NCBI GenBank assembly: GCA_020849855.1
Contig: JADZFO010000034.1
Location: 83,557-147,556, forward strand
DNA from: a bacterium
Lineage (GTDB): Bacteria; 4484-113; JAFGCY01
Direction: 5' to 3'
DNA length: 64,000 nucleotides
Part shown: positions 30,204 to 38,098 of the stretch, piece by piece
How positions within the stretch are numbered: the stretch's first letter is position 1
Layout of the letters: the number at the start of each line of letters is the position of its first letter
The notes under the pieces: model-generated
The model's input: the letters and a program-made list of their open reading frames with translations, nothing else
Database searches by the model: none
What the model was told of the DNA's origin: nothing
Program-made: the position numbers and the translations under genes

Positions 30204-32360
30204 ATGCGCAGCATCCCACTGCTGGCCGCGCTCGGCGCCGGCCTCGTCATCGCCAGTTCCTCCGCCACTGCCTATAGCCCTGCCGGGCTTGGCCCCCAGG
30301 GCGAGCTATTTGAGCGGGCCCTGGCACAGGCCGGCCTGACACCGGCGGATGCACGCTTTGACCTGCACGACCGCGCCTACTTCGGCGGCGATAAGTACCG
30401 CCTGCCCTTCTTCGACGGCCTCACCGAAGACCCCTGGAAGCTCAGCCCGCATGTGCGCAAACTCAGCGCTATGCTGGTTGAGAAGGCCGGCGATCCGGCC
30501 ACGGTGCTGATCAGCGCCCAGAGCCGGATCAGCGCTGGCGTGCGCCTTGGCCTCACCGGAGACGTGCTGGAGAAGTACAGCCAGCGTGTGACAGAGCTCG
30601 GCGCCGATAACCTGGCCGTGGCCCTCTCGGAGTACGAAGGCGTGCCTGTGGAGGCCTACCGCAACCTGCAGGGATACGACAGCCTGCCGCCCGCCATCCG
30701 AGACAACGCCGCCCTGCTGCTCTTCGTACTGCCGGATGTGCAGGAGTACCGCACCCGCGGGCTGACGCAGCCGATGCTGGATCTGGGGCTCAACCCGCTG
30801 GAGGTGCAGACCAAAGTGCTTGAGGCTGCCCGGGCTGAGGAAGAGGATGACGACCTGGGCAACCAGCTTGATACCACCCTGCTTATCGAGAAGCTGCTTG
30901 ACCACACGGACCAGCATCTGCTGAACACCGGCGCTACCCTGCTGGCCATTGCCGCCCAGCGTGTGCGGGACAACCTGGCAGCCGAGCAGGCCACGCTTCA
31001 GACCGCGCAGTGGGGCTACAGCGCCGATACCACCTTCGGCCGCATTGAGCTCAGCTCCAACAGCACGGAGGCCAGTGTGGATGTCCCCCTGGTACTGGCC
31101 ATCCATGGCTATGGCGACGACAACTTCCTGATGACGCCGGCCGCCAAGCGCGGCCTTGGCGAGGCTTACAACAACGCTGCCAGCGTGATCATCGACCTTG
31201 GCGGTAACGACAACTATGCCTCCACGGACGATGCCATCCACGGCTTCGGCGCCGGGGTCTTCGGCTATGGCTATGTCTATGACCTTGGCGGCGACGACAG
31301 CTATAAGTCCGGCTTCATTGGCCAGGGCAGCGGCATCTTTGGAACCGGACTGCTATACGACGCCTCCGGCAACGACAGCTACACCTCGGTTGCCTCCAGC
31401 CAGGGCTCAGGCCAGTACGGCAGCGGACTGCTGATCGACCTCGCCGGCAACGACACCTATAACTGCTTCCAGACCAGCCAGGGCTATGGCTACACGCGGG
31501 GCATCGGGCTGCTGCTCGACGCCAGCGGGGATGACCGCTACATCGCAAATGACAGCGACATCCGCTTCCCCGGCCCGCAGACTGCCGAGCACAACACCTC
31601 GATGAGCCAGGGCGTGGGCAACGGCCGGCGCGGCGATTACCTTGACGGCCACTCCTGGGCCGGCGGCGTCGGCATGCTGATCGACGGCGCCGGCAGCGAC
31701 AGCTACTCCTGCGGCGTTTTCGGCCAGGCCTGCAGCTACTGGTACGGCACCGGCATCCTCTGCGACAAGGGGCCCGGCAGCGACAGCTTCAGCGGCATCT
31801 GGTATGTCCAGGGCTCCGGGGCGCACTTCGGCCTGGCCTGCCTGCAGAACGAAGAGGGTGACGACCGCTATCTGGCCACTATGAACATGGCCCAGGGCGC
31901 GGGCCACGACTTCTCGCTGAGCTGGTTCGAGGACGCCAGCGGAAACGACAGCTACAGCGCGCCAAACCTCAGCCTTGGCGGCGCCAACGCCAACGGCCTG
32001 GGCTTCTTCTGGGACGCCGCCGGTAATGACACCTACCGCAGCAAGGGCGTCACCCTCGGCTGTGGCGGCGGGGTCGCCGCGCCCAGCCTGCGGCAGTTCA
32101 TGCTTAACCTGGGCGTCTTTGTCGATGGAGGCGGCAGCGACATCTACGAGGAAGAGCTGCCCCCGCCGGCCGCGGATGCAACCGGTTCAGCCCAGAACCA
32201 GAGCGGGACTGCCATCACTCCGCCTGGGGCAGGCCCCACTTACCGCCCCTGGGACTTCGCCGGCAACGGCCGGGCCTGGTCCAGGCCTGGCACCAGCATA
32301 GATACGGACGGAAAGCCAGTCTGCAGCCTGGAGTGGGGTGTTGGTATCGACGCCCCGTGA
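30204..32360 (+). CDS. secreted protein with 11 Gly-Asn/Asp-rich repeats
   Basis: This 718-residue protein has a short Sec signal (IPLLAALGAGLVIASSSATA). Residues about 25-320 are mainly helical with no known family. Residues 328-648 carry about eleven copies of a 26-27-residue unit with core D-x-x-G-N/D-D-S/T-Y preceded by hydrophobics and followed by QGSG...GxGLL. The acidic Gly-Asn-Asp core resembles calcium-binding RTX turns, but the spacing is far longer, suggesting a beta-solenoid with one turn per repeat. The C-terminus is a Pro/Gly-rich tail. ATG 30204 is leaderless. Function is unknown; surface or cell-envelope structure is the likeliest place. Confidence 0.75.
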   Translation: MRSIPLLAALGAGLVIASSSATAYSPAGLGPQGELFERALAQAGLTPADARFDLHDRAYFGGDKYRLPFFDGLTEDPWKLSPHVRKLSAMLVEKAGDPATVLISAQSRISAGVRLGLTGDVLEKYSQRVTELGADNLAVALSEYEGVPVEAYRNLQGYDSLPPAIRDNAALLLFVLPDVQEYRTRGLTQPMLDLGLNPLEVQTKVLEAARAEEEDDDLGNQLDTTLLIEKLLDHTDQHLLNTGATLLAIAAQRVRDNLAAEQATLQTAQWGYSADTTFGRIELSSNSTEASVDVPLVLAIHGYGDDNFLMTPAAKRGLGEAYNNAASVIIDLGGNDNYASTDDAIHGFGAGVFGYGYVYDLGGDDSYKSGFIGQGSGIFGTGLLYDASGNDSYTSVASSQGSGQYGSGLLIDLAGNDTYNCFQTSQGYGYTRGIGLLLDASGDDRYIANDSDIRFPGPQTAEHNTSMSQGVGNGRRGDYLDGHSWAGGVGMLIDGAGSDSYSCGVFGQACSYWYGTGILCDKGPGSDSFSGIWYVQGSGAHFGLACLQNEEGDDRYLATMNMAQGAGHDFSLSWFEDASGNDSYSAPNLSLGGANANGLGFFWDAAGNDTYRSKGVTLGCGGGVAAPSLRQFMLNLGVFVDGGGSDIYEEELPPPAADATGSAQNQSGTAITPPGAGPTYRPWDFAGNGRAWSRPGTSIDTDGKPVCSLEWGVGIDAP
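31185..32147 (+). repeat. region coding for eleven 26-27-residue repeats
   Basis: Repeat cores read IDLGGNDNY, YDLGGDDSY, YDASGNDSY, IDLAGNDTY, LDASGDDRY, IDGAGSDSY, CDKGPGSDSF, QNEEGDDRY, EDASGNDSY, WDAAGNDTY and VDGGGSDIY. The first five units are nearly regular; an insertion of about 35 residues follows unit 5. Confidence 0.85.
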
Positions 32361-32502
32361 AAAACAAAGCCGGCTCGCCACTGCCAGATCTTTCAGGGCC
32401 TGTTTTGCCGCCGGCGGGTGAGCTGGCCGATTCAGCCCAGGATCTGGGCCTGCGAAGCAGGCCTGCCCGCGACAGAATGCTGGCGGTAAAGACCCGACTG
32501 GA

Positions 32503-33381
32503 TCACTCCGCTTCCAGGCGCCGGCGCGCCTCCTCCAGCTTGCCACGCTCCTCCTCGCTGAGTTTCGGATACTCCAGCTTCAGGCTGTCCAGCAGCGCGT
32601 CAATGACGTGCGCCACCGTCAGGCGCATGTACCACTTGCGGTCGGCAGGGATGACGTACCAGGGCGCGTGCTCAGTGCTTGTCCGCGTCAGCACGTCCTC
32701 GTAGGCCTCCATATAGGCATCCCAGTGCTGGCGCTCGTCGACATCCGCGGCGCGGAACTTCCAGTTCTTCTCCGGCTCATCAATGCGCGCCAGGAAGCGC
32801 TCATTCTGCTCCTTGCGGCTGACGTTCAGATAGAACTTCAGGATCAGCGTGCCCTGGTCGTACAGGTAGCGCTCAAAGTTGTTGATGTGCTCAAGGCGCT
32901 GCTGCCAGAGGCCATGCTGACCAGCCTCGGGCCTCGGGCTCCAGGGCGGCAGAAGCTGCGGGCCGAGGTACTGCGGGTGCACGCGCACGGCCAGCACTTC
33001 CTCGTAGTAGCTGCGGTTGAAGATGCCGATATGCCCGCGCGGCGGCAGCTCCTTTACACAGCGCCACAGAAAGTCATGCTCCAGTTCCTGCGGCGTCGGC
33101 GCCTTGAAGGAGGCCACCGAGCAGCCCATCGGGTTGACCCCGCTCATGACATGCTTGATGGTGCCGTCCTTGCCGGCGGCGTCGAGAGCCTGGAAGATCA
33201 GCAGCAGGCTGTACTGATTGCTGGCGTAGAGCCGCTCCTGGTGCTCGGCCAGCTGCTCAACCACGGCGCGCTGCAGCTCATCCGCCTGGTCGTCATCCAG
33301 CCCGCCCTGTTTGTCCGCCGGGTCCCAGTCCTTCAGGCGGACTTCAGTGCCCGGCCTGACGCGATACTTCTCCCAGAACAT
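32503..33381 (-). CDS. ppk2: polyphosphate kinase 2 family protein
   Basis: This 292-residue PPK2 has a Walker A-like motif FQALDAAGKDGTI, the lid/FNRSYYEEVLAVRVHP segment and the conserved KFYLNVSRKEQNERFLAR region. The family transfers phosphate between polyphosphate and nucleoside mono- or diphosphates; class cannot be set by eye. I start at ATG 33381 (MFWEKYRVRPG, the usual N-terminus) because TATCCT on the minus strand ends 6 nt before it. The longer frame runs into the palindromic repeat at 33406-33461 and is rejected. Confidence 0.93.
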   Translation of the reverse strand: MFWEKYRVRPGTEVRLKDWDPADKQGGLDDDQADELQRAVVEQLAEHQERLYASNQYSLLLIFQALDAAGKDGTIKHVMSGVNPMGCSVASFKAPTPQELEHDFLWRCVKELPPRGHIGIFNRSYYEEVLAVRVHPQYLGPQLLPPWSPRPEAGQHGLWQQRLEHINNFERYLYDQGTLILKFYLNVSRKEQNERFLARIDEPEKNWKFRAADVDERQHWDAYMEAYEDVLTRTSTEHAPWYVIPADRKWYMRLTVAHVIDALLDSLKLEYPKLSEEERGKLEEARRRLEAE

Positions 33382-33387
33382 GGGATG

Positions 33388-33393
33388 AGGATA
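33388..33393 (-). promoter_or_regulatory. -10 element of ppk2 (leaderless)
   Basis: TATCCT on the minus strand lies exactly 6 nt before ATG 33381. Confidence 0.5.
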
Positions 33394-33405
33394 GCGGATG
33401 GCGCA

Positions 33406-33461
33406 GTAGGGTGCACGCGTGCGTGCACCATCCGGAAGGTGCAGGCAGGCCTGCACCCTAC
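33406..33461. repeat. inverted pair of GTAGGG palindromic repeats
   Basis: Two 24-nt units, each itself palindromic, face each other: 33406-33429 begins GTAGGGTGCACGCG, and 33438-33461 read in reverse begins GTAGGGTGCAGGCC; 8 nt separate them. The outer arms GTAGGGTGCA and TGCACCCTAC pair perfectly. The pair fills the gap between ppk2 and the thiolase gene. Confidence 0.8.
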
Positions 33462-33464
33462 AAG

Positions 33465-34643
33465 CTAGGCCGGAACCTCGATCAGCACCGCGTCGCCCTG
33501 GCCGGAGCCCGAGCAGATGCAGGCGATGCCGAGGCCGCCGCCGCGGCGGCGCAGCTCATAGGCCAGGGTGGTGATGATGCGCGCGCCGCTCATGCCGATC
33601 GGATGGCCGAAGGCCACGGCGCCGCCGTTGACGTTGACCTTCTCGAGGTCCCAGTTCAGCACCTTGCCGCAGGCCAGTGCCACGGCCGCGAAGGCCTCGT
33701 TGCACTCGATCAGCGCGATATCGGAAAGGCTGATGTTCTGCTGGTCCAGCAGCTTCTCCACAGCATATGCCGGAGCCACCGGGAACTGGTAGGGCTTCAT
33801 CGCCACATGAGCCTCGCCGCGGATATAGGCCAGGGGCTTCGCGCCCAGGGCGCCGGCGCGCTCCTCGCTGGCAAGCAGCAGGGCGCAGGCGCCGTCGTTC
33901 ACGCTAGGCGCGTTGCCCGCAGTGATGATCTGCGTGCCCAGCACCGGCTTCAGCGCCGCCAGGCCCTCGGCTGTCGTGCCCGGCCGCGGCTGCTCATCCT
34001 TGTCAAAGATCACCGGCTCACCCTTGCGCTGTGGAATCGGGAAGCCTGTGATCTCCTCGGCCAGACGCCCGGCCTCCTGCGCCGCCTGGGCGCGCTGCTG
34101 GCTCATGGCCGCGAACTCGTCGCAGGCCTCGCGGCTGAGGCCGTACTCATTGCTGATCGTCTGGCCGTGGTTAGCCATGTGCACGTTCTCAAAGGAGCAC
34201 CACAGGCCATCGTGGATCATCAGGTCGGTCATCTCGCTGTTGCCCATGCGCAGGCCCCAGCGGGCACCCAGGGAGGCGTAGGGAGCCCGGGACATGCTCT
34301 CCATGCCGCCGGCGATGATCAGCTCAGCGTCCGTGCCCTGGATCATCAGATCGGCCAGGGTCACTGCCCGCAGGCCCGACGCGCAGACCTTGTTGATGGT
34401 CAGGCTGGGGGTGGTCTCGGGCAGGCCGCCGCGGATCAGGGCCTGGCGGCTGGGGATCTGCCCCGCCCCGGCGGTCAGCACCATGCCCATGATCACGTCA
34501 TCCACGGTCGCGCCGTCAATGCCGTTGCGGTTCACGAGGGTCTTGATGCAGTGGGCGCCGAGATCGGCGGCCGGGATGTCCTTGAGGCTGCCGCCAAAGC
34601 TGCCGATGGCGGTACGGGTGGCGTCGAGGATCACGGTGGCCAT
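33465..34643 (-). CDS. acetyl-CoA C-acetyltransferase (thiolase)
   Basis: This 392-residue thiolase joins or splits acetyl-CoA/acetoacetyl-CoA. The acylated nucleophile is in NKVCASGLRAV (Cys about 89), the His/Asn region in CNEAFAAVAL and GHPIGMSGARI, and the second catalytic Cys in CICSGSGQGD, where the usual GGGQG is GSGQG. AGGAGAC precedes ATG 34643. A TATAAT on the minus strand at 34720-34715 gives a leader of about 65 nt that includes a CCGCCGG/CCGGCGG stem. No beta-oxidation or PHB partner genes are adjacent. Confidence 0.95.
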   Translation of the reverse strand: MATVILDATRTAIGSFGGSLKDIPAADLGAHCIKTLVNRNGIDGATVDDVIMGMVLTAGAGQIPSRQALIRGGLPETTPSLTINKVCASGLRAVTLADLMIQGTDAELIIAGGMESMSRAPYASLGARWGLRMGNSEMTDLMIHDGLWCSFENVHMANHGQTISNEYGLSREACDEFAAMSQQRAQAAQEAGRLAEEITGFPIPQRKGEPVIFDKDEQPRPGTTAEGLAALKPVLGTQIITAGNAPSVNDGACALLLASEERAGALGAKPLAYIRGEAHVAMKPYQFPVAPAYAVEKLLDQQNISLSDIALIECNEAFAAVALACGKVLNWDLEKVNVNGGAVAFGHPIGMSGARIITTLAYELRRRGGGLGIACICSGSGQGDAVLIEVPA

Positions 34644-34714
34644 TGGATGTCTCCTGCTTGTTCGGTGTAGCCTGGCCGCGCGGGCCGCCGGAAGCTGATA
34701 CCCCGGCGGCGGGA

Positions 34715-34720
34715 ATTATA
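34715..34720 (-). promoter_or_regulatory. -10 element of thiolase gene
   Basis: TATAAT on the minus strand with a leader of about 65 nt; the leader contains the inverted repeat CCGCCGG (34704-34710) / CCGGCGG (34688-34694 region). Confidence 0.45.
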
Positions 34721-34752
34721 GCTTCCGACAGGTGCATGAAAGGGCCCCGCTG

Positions 34753-35313
34753 CTAAGGGATGGGCCGCATGTCCTCCAGCCCGATGCTGTTGGCGGGGTC
34801 GATCGGATTGCTGTAAACGCCAATGTCGTAGACGTAGCAAAGGTGCGTCTTGTAGATGTTCAGGTAGGTATGCAGGTCTGCCGAGACATAGTTCGCCTGG
34901 TACTCAAACTCATCACCTGCTGGCCAGACCGGTCCCGGGCCGGGGGCCCGCCAGAGTGCTGTGCGGTCTGTTACGCAGATCTGATAGCCCAGGGGTCGCA
35001 GTGAATCGTCAATGTGCTGCAGCAGCTCCGGCCAGCTCTGATCGGATTTGAAGATCAGGTAATAGCGGTCCTGCGGAAAAGGGTCCGTCATGTCCGGCGG
35101 GCTGTGCCCGCAGTTTGAAGTCCAGCCACAGGTTGTACCAATATCCCAGCTCTTCCCGAAGCTGAATGCGACGGCATCACCTGGCGCGCTGAGCTCGGGC
35201 AGGGGCCAGCCGGCCGGGTACTGAAGCTTCTTCCTGCCGCTGAAGAACACCAGGAGCGCGCCCGCAATGCAGACACAGCTCAGCAGTATGAACATAAGAA
35301 GAGCTCTGGGCAT
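34753..35313 (-). CDS. signal-anchored protein of unknown function
   Basis: This protein of about 186 residues has one N-terminal hydrophobic segment (LLMFILLSCVCIAGALLVFF) and then a soluble domain rich in aromatic residues and with a C-G-W-x-x-N-C-G cluster. No family is recognised. ATG 35313 is chosen; a TTG five codons upstream is possible. A TGATAA lies 8 nt before the ATG, so it may be another near-leaderless gene, but the hexamer lacks the final T. It is divergent from the coiled-coil membrane protein gene. Confidence 0.55.
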   Translation of the reverse strand: MPRALLMFILLSCVCIAGALLVFFSGRKKLQYPAGWPLPELSAPGDAVAFSFGKSWDIGTTCGWTSNCGHSPPDMTDPFPQDRYYLIFKSDQSWPELLQHIDDSLRPLGYQICVTDRTALWRAPGPGPVWPAGDEFEYQANYVSADLHTYLNIYKTHLCYVYDIGVYSNPIDPANSIGLEDMRPIP

Positions 35314-35396
35314 GCGACAGCTTATCAAACAGCATGCATATCTGCATGCTCAGTCAAGGATTGAGCAGCCTGGCCAGGCACAAGGCAAGCAGTCCC

Positions 35397-35402
35397 TATA
35401 AT
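35397..35402 (+). promoter_or_regulatory. -10 element of coiled-coil membrane protein gene (near-leaderless)
   Basis: TATAAT ends 9 nt before TTG 35412, giving a leader of about 3 nt. Confidence 0.5.
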
Positions 35403-35411
35403 CCTCCCACC

Positions 35412-36287
35412 TTGTCCCGCTTCAGAGAAACAGAACACCCCGCCCGCCGCAGCACGCGCTTCCACTGGGCCGCCGGACTGCACCCGGGCCACTGGGTCGT
35501 GGGCGGCGGCATGTGGCTGGCCGCGCTGCTGCTTGGCGCCACCACGCCCTTCGTGGGGCCAAAGGCCGAAGCCCTGGCCACCATGGTCGGCTTCATCAGC
35601 CTAGCCGCGCTGGGCTGGAGCGGTATCTGGCTGCTGGTCATGCCCAGCCTGCCACGCTTTCGCCGGGCCGTCGACGCCAGACTGGGCGAGAAGTACGCCG
35701 GCGACTTCAGCTATCAGATCAGCGAGCTGCGCAGCCGCATCGACCGCAGCCTCAGCGGCGAAGTGCAGGACATTGTGCGCCTGCGCGACAGGGCCCGCGA
35801 TATCCTCGACCGCAAGGGCGGCGACTTCGACGTCTTCGCCCGGGAGAACCTGGCCAAGCTGGACACCCTGGCGATCCAGTACCTGCGCATGCTGGTCGCC
35901 CTGACCGAGTACGACCAGTATGTCAGCCTGGTCAACCCCGAGTCGATACTGGAGCACCTCGAGCAGGCCCGGGCCGAAGAGGCCAGCGCCAGCGGCGCCG
36001 CGGCCGAAGCGCGGGCCAAGACCGTGCAGCTGCTGGAGAGCCGCCTGCTTCGCTACCGCAAGGCCAGTGAGCAGATTGAGCTGCTCAAGGCGCAGATCAA
36101 GAACGTCGAGGCGACCATGAAGCTGCTGGTCGACCAGGCCATGACCGCCCAGGACGCCCAGAGCGTGCGCCAGGACATCGATGAAGTGCTGGCCAACATC
36201 GAGAGCAGCGAAGTGCTGAACCAGGAGCTCAGCGCGCTTAACGAGCTGGACGCGGACCTCAGCCAGCGGCTTAGAAACCGCCAGTAA
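35412..36287 (+). CDS. membrane protein with long coiled coil
   Basis: This 291-residue protein has two hydrophobic helices (about 28-45 and 52-72) and a long, charged helical C-terminal part (about 90-290) with heptad-like Leu/Ile spacing, typical of coiled coils. TTG 35412 is inferred from the TATAAT just upstream; otherwise the frame is open from an upstream ATG at 35334 without any promoter in place. The next gene follows after 18 nt but has its own -10. The resemblance is to scaffold-like membrane proteins; no family is named. Confidence 0.65.
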   Translation: MSRFRETEHPARRSTRFHWAAGLHPGHWVVGGGMWLAALLLGATTPFVGPKAEALATMVGFISLAALGWSGIWLLVMPSLPRFRRAVDARLGEKYAGDFSYQISELRSRIDRSLSGEVQDIVRLRDRARDILDRKGGDFDVFARENLAKLDTLAIQYLRMLVALTEYDQYVSLVNPESILEHLEQARAEEASASGAAAEARAKTVQLLESRLLRYRKASEQIELLKAQIKNVEATMKLLVDQAMTAQDAQSVRQDIDEVLANIESSEVLNQELSALNELDADLSQRLRNRQ

Positions 36288-36293
36288 CCGCGC

Positions 36294-36299
36294 TACTAT
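36294..36299 (+). promoter_or_regulatory. -10 element of DUF4236-TPR gene (leaderless)
   Basis: TACTAT lies exactly 6 nt before ATG 36306. Confidence 0.55.
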
Positions 36300-36305
36300 T
36301 TAGGC

Positions 36306-37505
36306 ATGGGATTCCGCTTCCGGCGCAGCATTACCGTGGTCAAGGGTGTGCGCATAAACCTCAGCACCACTGGCGCATCGCTTTCGGTCGGTCCGAAGGG
36401 CAGCACCATCAACATCGGCAAGCGCGGGGTGCGCACCACCCAGGACCTGCCGGGCAGCGGCGGATATTACACCGATGAACACTCCTGGGGCGAGATTGGC
36501 TCCGTGCTGGGCGGCAAGGGAAAGAAGAGTGCCGGCCCCAGCCCCGGCCGCCAGCCTTCCGGCCGTGCAGCCCACCCTGCCCGGGGCCGCAAGGCTCCCG
36601 CGGTGCAGGGCGCCGTCATCACCTCACGCGTGGGCAAGGGGGAAGTCGGCGAGGATGCCAACCCGCTGTACATTGCCCCCGGTGTGCGTCTGGAGCTCGG
36701 CTTCCTGCAGCGCCTCAGCGCCCCGGCCCAGGATGAAGCCCTGCTGGACGGCTTGAAGCTGCTGCTCAGCGAGGACCAGCGCGCCGCCTTCGAGAAGTTC
36801 ATCCAGGCCACGGCAAGCCCCGACGGCTGCTTCATGGCCGGTATCTGCGCCCTGCAGTTTGGTATCTACACAGACGCTGTCGGCCACCTGAGCAACGCGC
36901 TCAAACGCTCCGGCGAACTGGGAGCCACCCTGCGCGCCTACCGAGTCGACTGCTGGGTCAGCTTCCAGCTCAGCGGCGAGATCATTGCCTATGTTCGCTG
37001 CGATGTTTATGGCGCCATGCTCGCACTCGCCGAGGCGCAGCAGCGCCTGGGGAATCTGGACGACGCGCGCGCCACCCTGCGCGAGCTGCTGCGCCATGCC
37101 CCCGGCGACATCCTCGCGCGCCTGAGCCTGGCCGAGCTGATTGCCGACGAGGAGCTGGAGGATGAAGCCGCGGCGCAGGAACTGGCCGCCCTGGGCGCTG
37201 GCGTGGAGAACGAGAGCGAGCTGCACTGCGCGCTGCTGCTGTATCAGGGCCGGGCGCTGGCCCGGCTGAGCATGTTTGACGGCGCCAAGGCCGCGCTGAC
37301 CAGTGCGCTGAGCAAGCGCAAGGATCGCGACAAGGAGCTGCTGCGGGCGATCCGCTACGAGCGCGCCCTCGTGCACGAGGCGATGGGTGAGCGCAAGGCT
37401 GCCAAGGCCGACCTCGAGCGGATCTACAGCGAAGACCCGGACTATGAGGATGTAGCCCTGCGGCTTGAAAAGCCCGCCCCTGCGCCCAAATCCCGCCTGC
37501 TTTAG
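36306..37505 (+). CDS. DUF4236 domain plus TPR-like protein
   Basis: This 399-residue protein begins with a DUF4236 module (MGFRFRRSITVVKGVRINLS, then SVGPKG and GKRGVRTTQDLPGSG, residues 1-55), a small basic beta domain of unknown role. A low-complexity Gly/Pro/Arg linker follows, and then helical TPR-like hairpins from about residue 120 to 390. Its stop overlaps the convergent DHFR-like gene by 4 nt. ATG 36306 is leaderless. Function is unknown; the two parts suggest a protein-binding scaffold. Confidence 0.75.
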   Translation: MGFRFRRSITVVKGVRINLSTTGASLSVGPKGSTINIGKRGVRTTQDLPGSGGYYTDEHSWGEIGSVLGGKGKKSAGPSPGRQPSGRAAHPARGRKAPAVQGAVITSRVGKGEVGEDANPLYIAPGVRLELGFLQRLSAPAQDEALLDGLKLLLSEDQRAAFEKFIQATASPDGCFMAGICALQFGIYTDAVGHLSNALKRSGELGATLRAYRVDCWVSFQLSGEIIAYVRCDVYGAMLALAEAQQRLGNLDDARATLRELLRHAPGDILARLSLAELIADEELEDEAAAQELAALGAGVENESELHCALLLYQGRALARLSMFDGAKAALTSALSKRKDRDKELLRAIRYERALVHEAMGERKAAKADLERIYSEDPDYEDVALRLEKPAPAPKSRLL

Positions 37506-38032
37506 GCCGGCTGGTAGCGCAGCTCTGTTACGCCAGTATGCCAGCTCTCGCTATGCAGCAGCCGGAGCGCCTGTTCAGGGCCGCTGCCGGGCCAAAGTGG
37601 CAGGCCGTTGCCAAGCAGGACTGGAATGACAAAGATACGGTAGAGATCAATCTGCCCGGCGGCGCTGAACTGCCTTGCTACATCCCCGCCTCCGATCAGC
37701 CAGACGTCTGAGGCGCCCGCGGATGCCCGGGCCTGGCTGGCCAGCTCGGGCACAGGCAGGTTCACATAATGCACAGGCTGCTGCGTCACCGGCCCGGGTC
37801 CCTGGCGGGTAAGCACAAAGCTCGGCTTGCCGGGCGCCCCTGTGCCGCCATAGGCCATTGAGTGCTCCCAGGTCCGGCGGCCCATGATTGAGGCGCCTAC
37901 GCCTCGGACAAACTCGGCGTAGCCATAGTCCGTGCCCTGGTCATTGAAAGGGTCCAGCCAGTCCACGGCGCCGTCAGGCCGGGCGATGTAGCCATCCAGG
38001 CTGACAGCGATGTAAAGCACGATCCTGCCCAT
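37502..38032 (-). CDS. dihydrofolate reductase-family protein (RibD C-terminal-like)
   Basis: This 176-residue protein has the RibD-C/DHFR-like fold: IVLYIAVSLDGYIARPDGAVDWLD at the N-terminus, GASIMGRRTWEHS in the middle, and DVWLIGGGDVARQF (NADPH loop) later. Such stand-alone proteins are usually annotated as dihydrofolate reductase family with unknown substrate. A TAGTAT -10 on the minus strand ends 6 nt before ATG 38032. It is convergent with the DUF4236-TPR gene. Confidence 0.9.
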   Translation of the reverse strand: MGRIVLYIAVSLDGYIARPDGAVDWLDPFNDQGTDYGYAEFVRGVGASIMGRRTWEHSMAYGGTGAPGKPSFVLTRQGPGPVTQQPVHYVNLPVPELASQARASAGASDVWLIGGGDVARQFSAAGQIDLYRIFVIPVLLGNGLPLWPGSGPEQALRLLHSESWHTGVTELRYQPA

Positions 38033-38038
38033 TCACCA

Positions 38039-38044
38039 ATACTA
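38039..38044 (-). promoter_or_regulatory. -10 element of DHFR-like gene (leaderless)
   Basis: TAGTAT on the minus strand lies exactly 6 nt before ATG 38032. Confidence 0.45.
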
Positions 38045-38098
38045 GAGGCAGGTACATCGACATGCGGGGCAGACGCCGCTGGTTCCCTCGCCGCAGGC

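Noticed and set aside
33465-33520. Altered thiolase C-terminal motif (CSGSGQGD) as a frameshift or inactivation
   Set aside because: The reading frame is intact to the stop, and the catalytic Cys and surrounding Gly residues remain; one Gly to Ser change is tolerated variation.
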